Origin: Actinomycetes bacterium
GTDB taxonomy: Bacteria > Actinomycetota > Acidimicrobiia > Acidimicrobiales > Ilumatobacteraceae
Reading direction: 5' to 3'
Assembly: GCA_025356335.1 (NCBI GenBank)
Contig: JANXUF010000008.1
Span: 1-64,000 of the forward strand
DNA: 64,000 nucleotides
Part shown: positions 53,906-61,489 of the stretch, piece by piece
Position numbering within the stretch: position 1 is the first letter of the stretch
How the letters are laid out: the number at the start of each line of letters is the position of its first letter
Notes under the pieces: generated by a model
What the model was told of the DNA's origin: nothing
The model's database searches: none
The model's input: only the letters and a program-made list of their open reading frames with translations
Translations under genes and position numbers: made by a program

Positions 53906-54026
53906 CCGGCCTCCAATCAACTGAAATTCTTTCGGAGGTTTTCTGCCAACCTGTCGATTCGACGCAAACGCGTTCGTAGTAGTGGTGGAGGCCTGCACGG
54001 AGCCGGCCCGAACAAAGGAGCACCCG

Positions 54027-54395
54027 ATGAGCCAGTACCTGTTGTCAGTACACGGAAACGACGAGATCTATGCGGCGATGGATCCCGATCTCATGCAGAC
54101 GACCTATGAGCAGGTCAACGTCTTCAATGCCGAGCTACAGGCCAAGGGTTCGTGGGTCTTCGCCGGAGGATTGCATTCGGCAACGACGGCGACGGTCGTC
54201 CGTGTCAGCGACGGCGAGACGTTGGCGACCGACGGCCCGTACCTGGAGTCGAAGGAACACATCGGGGGATTCTGGATCATCGAAGCGGAGGACCTCGACG
54301 CCGCACTGGCGTGGGCGGCCAAGGGTTCTGCTGCGTGTGGAGGACCCGTCGAAGTACGTCCGTTCGAGGGAGAGCCGGCAGCCGACGACGCTTGA
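54027..54395 (+). CDS. YciI/DGPF-domain protein, partner of an ECF sigma factor
   Basis: Protein of 122 residues with the DGPF fold: SQYLLSVHGNDEIYAAMDPD at the start and the namesake ATDGPYLESKEHIGGFWIIE later. Proteins of this family are encoded beside ECF42-group sigma factors, as here (seven bases upstream of the sigma gene), and may be linked to its activity. The ATG at 54027 follows a perfect AAAGGAG ribosome site. Confidence 0.85.
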   Translation: MSQYLLSVHGNDEIYAAMDPDLMQTTYEQVNVFNAELQAKGSWVFAGGLHSATTATVVRVSDGETLATDGPYLESKEHIGGFWIIEAEDLDAALAWAAKGSAACGGPVEVRPFEGEPAADDA

Positions 54396-54402
54396 CCCGC
54401 AC

Positions 54403-55647
54403 ATGCCGGCGTCAGATTTCGACACTCGACTCGGCAGTATCTTCCGTCAAGAGTCCGGGAGATCGGTAGCCACGCTGGTCCGCATCTTCGGCGATATCGA
54501 TATCGCCGAGGAAGCGGTGCAGGAGGCCTTCGCCATCGCCACGAAGCGCTGGCCGGCGACCGGCGTGCCGCCGAATCCGGGCGCATGGATCACGACCACC
54601 GCCCGGAACAGGGCAATCGACCGACTGCGCCGTGAAACGACGAGACACGGCCGACATGTACAGGCTGCGCTGATGGACGAGGACGACAAACCTGTCGAGG
54701 AGTTCAGTGCGTTGAGCGACGACCGCCTCCGCCTGATCTTCACGTGTTGCCATCCGGCGCTCGGCCCGAACGTCCAGATTGCGCTCACGCTGCGGCTGCT
54801 CGGAGGTCTGCAGACGCCGGAGATTGCGCGAGCACTGCTCGTCCCTGAGGCGACGGTCGCCCAGCGCATCGTTCGGGCGAAGAAGAAGATCAGCGCGGCG
54901 CACATTCCCTATCGAGTCCCGACCGCTGCCGAGCTCCCGGACCGGCTGCCTGCTGTGCTCGGCGTGGTCTACCTGATCTTCAACGAGGGCTACACGGCGA
55001 CGTCCGGCGCCGAACTCGTCCGGTCCGACCTCTGCAACGAGGGCGTCCGGCTGGCGAGGTTGCTTGCGGAGTTAATGCCGGACGAGCCGGAGGTCCTCGG
55101 CCTGCTCGCGCTGCTGCTGCTCACCGAGTCGCGTCGGGCGGCGCGCACTGCTGCCGACGGATCACTCGTGCTGCTGGCCGATGAGGACCGTTCACGCTGG
55201 GACCGAACGTCGATCGCCGAGGGTCAGGCGATCGTCAGGGCATGCCTGCAGCGCAACGCGCCCGGCCCGTACCAGATCCAAGCGGCGATCAGTGCCGTTC
55301 ACAGCGACAGCCCGAGCACCGCCGAGACGGATTGGTACCAGATCCTGCGGCTCTACGACCAACTCTTCGCTCAATCGCCGACCGCCGTCGTCGCCCTCAA
55401 CCGTGCCGTCGTCGTCAGCGAGGTCGACGGTGCCGACGCCGCGCTCGCCGCCGTCGACGTGCTGCCGCTGGACCGCTATCACCTGTTCCATGCGATACGG
55501 GCCGACCTCCTCGTTCGTCTCGGCCGATTCACCGAAGCCGGCGTGGCCTACGCGCGCGCCAGCGAACTGACGACCAATGGCGCCGAGCTCGCCTTCTTGG
55601 AATCGCGCCGTGCTTCGCTGCCAGGCCCGCCAGAGCGCAGCCGATAG
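54403..55647 (+). CDS. ECF sigma factor with long C-terminal domain (ECF42-like)
   Basis: Sigma factor of 414 residues. Region 2 (LVRIFGDIDIAEEAVQEAFA, then ITTTARNRAIDRLRRE) and region 4 (LTLRLLGGLQTPEIARALLV, PEATVAQRIVRAKKKI) lie in the first 175 residues; a C-terminal extension of over 200 residues contains TPR-like repeats, with DGSLVLLADEDRSRWDRTSI, a block typical of the ECF42 group. No anti-sigma gene is adjacent; the partner is the DGPF protein upstream. Targets unknown. Confidence 0.85.
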   Translation: MPASDFDTRLGSIFRQESGRSVATLVRIFGDIDIAEEAVQEAFAIATKRWPATGVPPNPGAWITTTARNRAIDRLRRETTRHGRHVQAALMDEDDKPVEEFSALSDDRLRLIFTCCHPALGPNVQIALTLRLLGGLQTPEIARALLVPEATVAQRIVRAKKKISAAHIPYRVPTAAELPDRLPAVLGVVYLIFNEGYTATSGAELVRSDLCNEGVRLARLLAELMPDEPEVLGLLALLLLTESRRAARTAADGSLVLLADEDRSRWDRTSIAEGQAIVRACLQRNAPGPYQIQAAISAVHSDSPSTAETDWYQILRLYDQLFAQSPTAVVALNRAVVVSEVDGADAALAAVDVLPLDRYHLFHAIRADLLVRLGRFTEAGVAYARASELTTNGAELAFLESRRASLPGPPERSR

Positions 55648-55704
55648 ATTCGCAACCCGGTTGGGCTGCGGCAACCCTGCTGCTAGCGTCAGTGACCGCT
55701 ACTT

Positions 55705-55780
55705 GGCCCCATCGTCTAGTGGCCTAGGACACTACCCTCTCAAGGTAGCGGCACGGGTTCGAATCCCGTTGGGGCTGCCA
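55705..55780 (+). tRNA. tRNA-Glu (anticodon CTC)
   Basis: Acceptor GGCCCCA pairs with TGGGGCT (one wobble), anticodon stem CTACC/GGTAG with loop CTCTCAA, T arm CACGGGTTCGAATCCCGTT region intact. Anticodon CTC reads GAG. CCA is encoded (55778-55780). Possible integration site of a decayed element (see downstream entries). Confidence 0.95.
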
Positions 55781-55871
55781 GAAGTCCCTGTTCAGAGCTG
55801 GTACCAGGAGTTGGCTTCCTGCCGGCTGGCGGGATTGCACCTGACTTACACCCTCGGTCGCTGCAAACGGG

Positions 55872-56070
55872 GCACGTGAGCGATGCAACCGTCGCGTCGA
55901 TTATCGGACAATGGCTGATGACAGGCGCGCCGGCAGGCGAGGCGACCCGCACGGTCTGCGCGAACTACATTTTGCTGTACGTCATTCCGGCGTTGGGCGA
56001 CGGGCACCTCAGTCGAGCATCTCGAGAGTGGCGACGTGTCCAGAGCTTGACCAAGCGGTTCGTGAGCCGC
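55872..56070 (+). mobile_element. Tyrosine-integrase-like fragment 1 beside tRNA-Glu
   Basis: A short plus-strand frame from GTG 55876 encodes VSDATVASIIGQWLMTGAPA and ANYILLYVIPALGDGHLSRA, which resembles the core-binding (SAM-like) domain of phage integrases (pattern TVAxxxxxWL..Y..hVxPALGDxxL). Neither the arm-binding domain before it nor the catalytic R-H-R-Y domain after it is recognisable, so it is a fragment at best. It begins about 95 bases after a tRNA gene, the usual target of such elements. Its first 43 bases recur at 56935-56977 with about eight differences. Confidence 0.35.
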
Positions 56071-56129
56071 GCCGTACTCCGACTTTCCGACTTTCCGAGT
56101 CTCTTACTTTCGGACTGTAGGATGACGTG

Positions 56130-56435
56130 ATGGCACGAACCACTCTTCGAGCGAAGGGGCAGCTGACGTTGCCGGAAGAGATCCGTAGCGCTGCGCGGTT
56201 GGAGGAGGGCGATCTGCTCGACGCCGAGATCACCGCCGACGGAATTCTCCTGCGGCCGCGCAAGTTGATCGACGCGACACAGGCATGGTTCTGGGAGCCC
56301 GGCTGGCAGGCCGGCGAGCGTGAGGCGGACGCCGACCGGAGCGCTGGCCGCATCGAATCGTTCGAGTCGGGTAACGCCTTCGTCGCTGAACTCCGTTCGA
56401 TCGCTGAACCTGCCCGACGTCGCCCTCGCCGCTGA
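56130..56435 (+). CDS. AbrB/MazE-like DNA-binding protein, probable antitoxin
   Basis: Protein of 101 residues. The first 45 residues form a SpoVT/AbrB swapped-hairpin domain: TLRAKGQLTLPEEIRSAARL, EEGDLLDAEITADGILLRPR. The C-terminal half (QAWFWEPGWQAGEREADADR) is an antitoxin-like tail of the type that wraps its toxin. The ATG at 56130 is preferred over a GTG one codon upstream. A small RelE-like protein starts ten bases downstream, so the two likely form a type II toxin-antitoxin pair. Confidence 0.75.
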   Translation: MARTTLRAKGQLTLPEEIRSAARLEEGDLLDAEITADGILLRPRKLIDATQAWFWEPGWQAGEREADADRSAGRIESFESGNAFVAELRSIAEPARRRPRR

Positions 56436-56445
56436 TCGCGGTCAC

Positions 56446-56739
56446 GTGCCGACCTATGCGTGGCTGGCTCGGTTCCGCGCCGACGTCGAGCGTCTGAGTC
56501 CTACTCAGCAAGCGGCGTTCCTGATCGCAGTGCTGCAGTTCGTCGACGACCTGCAGCGCGGCCGGGGCTTTCGTACGGGACTTCGCGTCAAAGGAATCCA
56601 GGGCGCCACCGGGATATTCGAGATGACGTGGGCACCCGACGGGCGGGCGACGTTCGAGTACGGCGACGAAGTGATGGAGGGTGAGTCTCGTGTCGTTTGG
56701 CGCCGCGTCGGATCGCACGCCGTCTTCAAGGCTCCCTGA
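56446..56739 (+). CDS. RelE/ParE-like protein, probable toxin
   Basis: Protein of 97 residues beginning at a GTG (PTYAWLARFRADVERLSPTQ). The end, GIFEMTWAPDGRATFEYGDE with VVWRRVGSHAVFKAP, fits the RelE-type beta sheet (strand, basic residue, W/F-rich last strand) seen in uncharacterised actinobacterial toxins next to AbrB-type antitoxins. I saw no strict RelE active-site pattern. An ATG at 56320 in the same frame lies inside the antitoxin gene and is rejected. Confidence 0.6.
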   Translation: MPTYAWLARFRADVERLSPTQQAAFLIAVLQFVDDLQRGRGFRTGLRVKGIQGATGIFEMTWAPDGRATFEYGDEVMEGESRVVWRRVGSHAVFKAP

Positions 56740-56776
56740 GCGATTCTGGCGATGAGACGCTGCTCAGGACGTCCCG

Positions 56777-57010
56777 GTGAGGCACGGGTATTCGTCGGTT
56801 GTCTGTCAGGTGAACTTGGGCCGCGACCGCGGCACCGCCAAGGCTCGCGTGCTCGCCGGAACCGCGAAGTCTGAGCGGGCTGCACACCGACTCCTCCATG
56901 GGCTACTCATTGCCAAAGACGAGCACCGGGCGGAGCACGTGAGCGACGCAACCATCGCAATGGTTATCGAGCAATGGTTTGAACAAGCCTGGTTCGGCGA
57001 CGACAGAATC
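56777..57010 (+). mobile_element. Tyrosine-integrase-like fragment 2
   Basis: A plus-strand frame encodes GYSSVVCQVNLGRDRGTAKA and RVLAGTAKSERAAHRLLHGL and then HVSDATIAMVIEQWFEQAW. The order (short strand pair, G-T-x-R/K-A-A-x-x-L arm-binding helix, then TIAxxIExWxE) is that of the N-terminal arm-binding and core-binding domains of actinophage integrases. Similarity fades after residue 80 and the catalytic domain is absent. It is a second decayed copy about 1 kb after fragment 1, with the toxin-antitoxin pair between them. Confidence 0.4.
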
Positions 57011-57418
57011 GCCGACGCGATGCCCAGCAGACACATTGGCGGCCGAGATGGTCAGCACACTGCTGCCAAAAATACTCTCGTCTCAGGCGGGAAAGCCGGG
57101 AGACGACATGGCGATCGTCGCAATCACGGTGCCGGCAACCGGTCTTTCCGAGGATTCCCATCGGCCGGATACCTGAACCGGTACGAACGGCCGCCGGCCA
57201 ACTGCAGGACGCGAGAATCCGCCGTCGTCGTCCCGCTCGATCGTGTCGATTTCGGGTCCCAGTCGTTGAATTCGCCGACAGGGTGACGCTTTCACCACTC
57301 ACCTGTGACGAGAGGGTGAACCGCACATCGACGAGACCAGCCCCGCCCACCTCAGACACGGAACGGTCCCGACGATCGCCGCCGGTTCCACCGCCGTCAT
57401 GGTGAGAGTATTAAGTCA
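57011..57418. other. Gene-free stretch of the decayed island
   Basis: No reading frame here has a recognisable domain or a credible start; frames are Arg- and Ser-rich on both strands. Probably remnant sequence following the integrase-like fragment. Confidence 0.5.
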
Positions 57419-57487
57419 AGGCGTCCCGATCAAGGCGTCCCGATCAATGCGTCCCGATCAATGCGTTCCGATCAATGCGTTCCGAGG
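57419..57487. repeat. 14-bp tandem repeat array
   Basis: Five head-to-tail units: AGGCGTCCCGATCA twice, then ATGCGTCCCGATCA, ATGCGTTCCGATCA and a truncated ATGCGTTCCGAGG. The change is progressive (AG to AT, CCC to TCC), as if units were added stepwise. The array sits 170 bases before the acyltransferase gene. Confidence 0.85.
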
Positions 57488-57655
57488 CCTTGTGGGCTGC
57501 ATCTTTGCGATGCGTTCCGAGTTGGCCGACGCCGCGTTCGACCATCTCTTCACCCCAAGATTCAACAAACACCCAGTCTCCCGGCTCGGACCGATCATCG
57601 AAGACAGGACCTTGGACTCTAGGGTCCACGAGTAACTGAACTTACTGTTGTCTGT

Positions 57656-58369
57656 GTGGTCGGCATTGTCAAACGGTTCGTCAGTCCCGTCGTGCGCGAT
57701 TGGCGAGACCACGGCAGCGCCTACGAAGTTGCTCGCATACTCACGGCTCCAGCGCGACGTGGCCTGATCCGCCTCGACGTGGAGAGTCCAGAAAACCTGC
57801 CGACGACCGGGCCGGTCATCGTGGTCGCCAACCACCTTTCCTTCTTCGACTCCGTGCTGTTGATGTTTGCCCTCCCACGACCGGTGTCGGTGCTCGGAAA
57901 GGCGGAGTACACAGACCGGACGGTCACGAACTGGCTTTTTTGCGGAGCCGGGATGATCGCCATCCGGCGCGAGAATGCCGGCGATCTCGCTCGCGCGTTC
58001 GCCAAGGTCAGCGAAGTCCTCGATCGCGGTGGAGTCGTCGGGCTGTTCCCAGAAGGAACCCGATCACGCGATGGGCTGCTGCACCGTGGGCATTCCGGCG
58101 CCGCTCATCTCGCCCTCACGACGGGCGCTCCAATCGTGCCGCTCGGCATCATCGGCACTGACCTCATACTGCCGGCGGGCGCCCGGCTGGTGCGACCATT
58201 CCGTCACGCCACCATCAGGCTCGGTGAGCCGATCCATGCCGCCGAGGCCGGGTTCGCGAACAGCACAAACCATGCTCGACGCGAGATAACCGACTGCTTC
58301 ATGAGTGAGATCCGGCGGCTCTGTCAGCAGGACTATGTCGACGAGTACGCACCCCTGGGAAGCGCCTAA
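57656..58369 (+). CDS. 1-acyl-sn-glycerol-3-phosphate acyltransferase (PlsC)
   Basis: Lysophosphatidate acyltransferase of 237 residues. ANHLSFFDSVLLMFALPRPV has the H-x4-D catalytic pair, GMIAIRRENAGDLARAF the block II Arg, GLFPEGTRSRDGLLHRGHSG block III and IVPLGIIGTD block IV: all four PlsC motifs are intact. Transfers an acyl chain to lysophosphatidic acid at the membrane. The start is a GTG at 57656. It is the first intact gene after the decayed island. Confidence 0.85.
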   Translation: MVGIVKRFVSPVVRDWRDHGSAYEVARILTAPARRGLIRLDVESPENLPTTGPVIVVANHLSFFDSVLLMFALPRPVSVLGKAEYTDRTVTNWLFCGAGMIAIRRENAGDLARAFAKVSEVLDRGGVVGLFPEGTRSRDGLLHRGHSGAAHLALTTGAPIVPLGIIGTDLILPAGARLVRPFRHATIRLGEPIHAAEAGFANSTNHARREITDCFMSEIRRLCQQDYVDEYAPLGSA

Positions 58370-58617
58370 CAGGGTGCTGAACTTTCAGCAGCTTGTTAAA
58401 ACCTGTCAATCGTCGAATCTCGGCACCCGGGCATCAGCGGCACGATTCACGCAAGCGGCCGGCGACCGCCAGCGTGGCGAGTCGACGCAGGGCAAGCTTG
58501 CAGATCACCGAATACGGACCCGACCGGCGGGGCGTGCCAGAGCTGACCGTGCATCGATGAGGGCCGAGCGCTCCGACCAAGAGGATGGCGAACGAGCCAA
58601 TTCATTCGGCGTGGTGG
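58370..58617. other. Gap of 248 bases with no recognised feature
   Basis: Between the acyltransferase and the small membrane protein genes I see no credible gene, repeat or hairpin. Confidence 0.5.
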
Positions 58618-58800
58618 TCACGATCCAAGGGGTGACGCTGCGATGCCGATCGGGTGCTCGTCTTCTGAGCGCTGCGGTCGAGGGGCTGCCGGCCGATCGG
58701 CCTGCTCGAGTTCCTTGAGCAGATGGCCTCCAACCATCACGGCGCCGGCCACGGAGAAGAAGAACACGAACGCCCCGACGATCACCAACAGCTGGTTCAT
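58618..58800 (-). CDS. Small single-span membrane protein
   Basis: Protein of 60 residues: one N-terminal hydrophobic helix (LLVIVGAFVFFFSVAGAVMV) followed by a polar C-terminal tail rich in Glu, Arg and Pro. Its ATG overlaps the stop of the upstream 80-residue membrane protein by four bases (ATGA), which argues that both are real and co-translated. Family unknown. Confidence 0.6.
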   Translation of the reverse strand: MNQLLVIVGAFVFFFSVAGAVMVGGHLLKELEQADRPAAPRPQRSEDEHPIGIAASPLGS

Positions 58801-59039
58801 GATCCGACCCGATCCGAATCGCTGCGTTGTGCGACCTCAGCAGACACCAGCGCCGGCCTGCGGACGGTGGTCAACACCAGCGTGCCGAGCGAGTGGATCG
58901 AAGGGACCCACAGACCGACGAAGATGCCGGCCTGCTTCTGATCGGCGATGAAGTACAACCACACGGAGAAGAGGAACGAGAGGAATCCTGCGACCAAGAA
59001 TGGAAGCTGGAGCCGCAGGGCGATGACGAGTGATTTCAT
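58797..59039 (-). CDS. Small two-span membrane protein
   Basis: Protein of 80 residues with two hydrophobic segments (LQLPFLVAGFLSFLFSVWLY, then GIFVGLWVPSIHSLGTLVLT) and a polar C-terminal end. It could resemble small integral membrane proteins of unknown function. It is coupled to the 60-residue protein downstream. An AAAGG-type site (complement of GGGCCTTTCTC, 59043-59053) lies in front of the ATG. Upstream is A+T-rich sequence suitable for a promoter. Confidence 0.65.
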   Translation of the reverse strand: MKSLVIALRLQLPFLVAGFLSFLFSVWLYFIADQKQAGIFVGLWVPSIHSLGTLVLTTVRRPALVSAEVAQRSDSDRVGS

Positions 59040-59089
59040 GACGGGCCTTTCTCAGTTGGACTGCTCGGTCAACGATGGTGAGCCCGCTT

Positions 59090-59100
59090 TATTCCATTTT
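59090..59100 (-). promoter_or_regulatory. A+T-rich promoter candidate for the small membrane protein pair
   Basis: On the minus strand TAAAAT occurs about 55-60 bases before the ATG at 59039, within an unusually A+T-rich stretch (59085-59115). No good -35 was found at 17 bases. Confidence 0.3.
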
Positions 59101-59110
59101 AGTCAGATTT

Positions 59111-59176
59111 AATTCGACCTGGTGAACTTGCATCGCCGACGAGTCGCAACTCGATCGTCGACCGAGGGGTCGAATT
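59111..59176. repeat. Structured inverted repeat downstream of the CarH-like gene
   Basis: AATTCGACC (59111-59119) and GGTCGAATT (59168-59176) are perfect complements 48 bases apart. Between them CGACGAGT (59137-59144) pairs with ACTC (59149-59152) and GTCG (59157-59160) around a CGCA loop. The whole may fold into one long bulged hairpin. Its role could be termination of the regulator transcript. Confidence 0.4.
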
Positions 59177-59197
59177 GGTGAAAACGTCGAACGAGCA

Positions 59198-59989
59198 CTA
59201 CTTGGCCAGACGGTTTCCGGCGTTGCGGGCGAGTTCGGTCAGCTCCACCAGGGTCTGCCCCGCGCCACCGACGATGGCCGAGGTGTCGGCGGCGCGCAAT
59301 ACGACTGCCGTTGCGTCGGCCAGCGGCCGGGATTCGGGGTTCGTGACCGTGATGACGGCCAGGTCCACGTCGTGGTCCCCGCAGAACTGGGAGATCTGAT
59401 CCGGTGGAAGATCGGCGCCGAGGTGGTGGACGTGCCAGTGGTCGCCTCGTAGTGTGAGCGCCGCCATGGTCGTGGGCAGCGAGTGACGGTCGCCGGCGAC
59501 CGCTGCCACGACGGCGACGCCTCGACGACGGCCCCGCGGGTTGGGGGCGAGCTCGCCGAGCAGCCGCTCGACGATCGAGGAGGCGCGATGCTCGGTCCAG
59601 ATCGTGAGCTCGCCGGAGCGCCACCCTTGCCCGATCCGGCGCAGCGGTGGCACGAGCACGTTCTGGATCAGATCTGCGATCGGTGCGCCCTCGTCGGCGA
59701 GTCGCTTGGCGATCTTCATGACCTCCGTCTCCTCGCCGTCCACCAGCGCCTCGTACATCCGATCCGCCGCGTGCTCGAGCCGAACCGCTCGAGGGGCTGG
59801 CGGGGTCGCCGGTGCGTGACGCCGGCGATCGAGTTCGCTGATGTCCGCCTGTCTGACCAAGTAACGGCCATCGACCATCTCGGCGTCGAGCCGACCACTC
59901 CTGACCCAACGATACGCGGTCTGGTAGTGCACGCCGAGCTCGTCGGCCGCCGTCTGCAAGTCGAGTCTGCTGTCCTGCGGGGAGTCCAC
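59198..59989 (-). CDS. B12-binding transcriptional regulator, CarH-like light sensor candidate
   Basis: Protein of 263 residues with three parts. Residues about 8-55 are a MerR/excisionase-type helix-turn-helix (LDLQTAADELGVHYQTAYRW, VDGRYLVRQADISEL). Residues about 75-145 are a helical cap with the CarH signature W-x9-E-H (GWRSGELTIWTEHR: W123, E133, H134). The C-terminal cobalamin fold has the base-off motif with His (DRHSLP, D167, H169). In the Thermus photoreceptor CarH these residues are W131, E141, H142 and H177, with the same spacing between both His. Such proteins hold adenosylcobalamin, repress carotenoid genes in the dark and release DNA in light. The divergent FAD enzyme is the likely target. 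Confidence 0.78.
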   Translation of the reverse strand: MDSPQDSRLDLQTAADELGVHYQTAYRWVRSGRLDAEMVDGRYLVRQADISELDRRRHAPATPPAPRAVRLEHAADRMYEALVDGEETEVMKIAKRLADEGAPIADLIQNVLVPPLRRIGQGWRSGELTIWTEHRASSIVERLLGELAPNPRGRRRGVAVVAAVAGDRHSLPTTMAALTLRGDHWHVHHLGADLPPDQISQFCGDHDVDLAVITVTNPESRPLADATAVVLRAADTSAIVGGAGQTLVELTELARNAGNRLAK

Positions 59990-60068
59990 GCTCCGACACT
60001 AGACATCGGCCAAAGTTTTGATTGCTAAACAACACTGAATAAACGTAAAGGCGAATAAGGTCAGTGGC
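59990..60068. promoter_or_regulatory. A+T-rich divergent promoter region of the CarH-like regulator and FAD enzyme
   Basis: The gap of 79 bases is markedly A+T-rich at 60014-60058 compared with its surroundings. GTTT (60016-60019) and AAAC (60028-60031), eight bases apart, form a small inverted repeat, and TTGATT overlaps it. A regulator site over both promoters is likely but the operator is not defined. Confidence 0.4.
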
Positions 60069-61316
60069 ATGTTGTCGCGGGAGCTTCCCGACCGTGCGGA
60101 GGTAGTGGTCGTCGGTGCCGGCCTGGCGGGTCTGGCAGCAGCGCGGGCGTTGCATCGTGCAGGGCGTGAGGTGGTGGTGCTCGAGGCGTCAGATGGCATC
60201 GGCGGGCGAGTCCGAACCGATGTGGTCGACGGGTTCCGGCTCGACCGCGGCTTCCAGGTCCTGCTCACGGCCTACCCGGAGATGCACACCCAATTCGATC
60301 TCGATGCGCTCGACCTGCGGCGTTTCGAGCCGGGTGCGCTGGTGTGGAACGGCACCTCGACCCATCTCGTCGGCGACCCGATCCGGCGGCCGCGAACCTT
60401 GCTGAAGACCGGGCTTGCACCGGTCGGGACGGTGGCCGACAAACTCCGCATCCTCGGCCAACGGGTCCGCCTGCATCGAGCCACCGCCCCCGAACTCCTG
60501 CGCCAGAGGGACATGAGTACCTTGAGCGCACTCCGCGAGCAGGGTTTCAGCGACCGCATGATCGAACGGTTCTTCCGTCCCCTCGTGGGCGGCATCCAGC
60601 TCGATCCGTCGCTCCAGACGAGTCGTCGTATGTTCGATGTGATCCTGCGCAGCCTGATCGAGGGCGACGTCGCCGTCCCGGCGCTCGGCATGGGAGCGAT
60701 CCCGGCGCAGCTCGCCGGCCATCTCGCAGCCGGGATGATCCATCTCGATACGGAGGTGGTGAGCGTCGCGCCGAGGGAGGTATCGCTGGCGGGCGGCGGA
60801 ACCATCGCGGCGACCAGCGTGATCGTCGCGGTGGAAGGCCCGCGAGCATCATCGCTACTCGGTCTGCCGCCGGTCGAGTCGAACCCGGCCACCTGCGTGT
60901 GGTTCGCCGCTGACACGGCACCGATCCCGGATCGCTACATCGTGCTCGACGGCACCGGTGTCGGGCCGGCGCTCAACACCTCGGTGATGAGCAACGTCGC
61001 CCCCGAGTACGCGCCAGCTGGTTCGGCGCTGATCGCAGCCGCCTGCCCGGGCGTGAACGACCCTGACATCGAGCCCAGTGTGCGAGCTCAGTTGCGATCG
61101 ATCTGGGGCCCCTCCGTCGACACCTGGCGTCACCTCCGCACCGACGCCATCGCCCACGGCCAACCCCGCCAGCATCCACCGTTCTCGCCGAAACAGCGGA
61201 TCGCCCTCGGCGACGGCATCTTCGTGTGCGGCGACCACCGAGACACGGCGTCGATCCAGGGCGCGCTCTACTCCGGTCGGCGGTGCGGCGAAGCCGTCGT
61301 CACCTCGCTCACCTGA
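60069..61316 (+). CDS. FAD-dependent oxidoreductase (phytoene desaturase/amine oxidase-like)
   Basis: Flavoprotein of 415 residues. The N-terminal dinucleotide motif VVVVGAGLAGLAAARALHRA, with GxGxxG at residues 16-21, and VVVLEASDGIGGRVRTD are standard for the amine oxidase/carotenoid desaturase superfamily. The C-terminal FAD contact is IFVCGDHRDTASIQGALYSG. GFRLDRGFQVLLTAYPE is typical of uncharacterised bacterial members related to CrtI/CrtD. Because it is divergent from a CarH-like regulator, a role in carotenoid or related pigment chemistry is plausible; the substrate is unproven. Confidence 0.82.
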   Translation: MLSRELPDRAEVVVVGAGLAGLAAARALHRAGREVVVLEASDGIGGRVRTDVVDGFRLDRGFQVLLTAYPEMHTQFDLDALDLRRFEPGALVWNGTSTHLVGDPIRRPRTLLKTGLAPVGTVADKLRILGQRVRLHRATAPELLRQRDMSTLSALREQGFSDRMIERFFRPLVGGIQLDPSLQTSRRMFDVILRSLIEGDVAVPALGMGAIPAQLAGHLAAGMIHLDTEVVSVAPREVSLAGGGTIAATSVIVAVEGPRASSLLGLPPVESNPATCVWFAADTAPIPDRYIVLDGTGVGPALNTSVMSNVAPEYAPAGSALIAAACPGVNDPDIEPSVRAQLRSIWGPSVDTWRHLRTDAIAHGQPRQHPPFSPKQRIALGDGIFVCGDHRDTASIQGALYSGRRCGEAVVTSLT

Positions 61317-61448
61317 CCGTCCAATCGAACCGCGACTGCGCCCGTTGAGCAGCGGGCCTCGGAGCGCGTCATGGCCGAGCTGATCGGCCCGTCATGCACC
61401 CAGAGTTGGCGGTGTACCTCCACCTCGCCGCCGTGACGGTGCCCGCCC

Positions 61449-61489
61449 GTGTCACGAGATGTCGCAACGGCGGCGATATCTCGTGACAC
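61449..61489. repeat. Inverted repeat with 12-bp perfect arms
   Basis: GTGTCACGAGAT (61449-61460) and ATCTCGTGACAC (61478-61489) are perfect complements, with a 17-base loop. A regulator site, RNA hairpin or small dispersed element is possible. Confidence 0.75.

Noticed and set aside
55740-55952. Minus-strand small frame ending in LLAAPTGFEPVPLP across tRNA-Glu
   Set aside because: The end is the antisense of the tRNA T arm, a common false protein in databases.
57399-57635. Plus-strand 78-codon frame through the 14-bp repeats
   Set aside because: A third of it is repeat-encoded, no domain is visible and no ribosome site precedes it.
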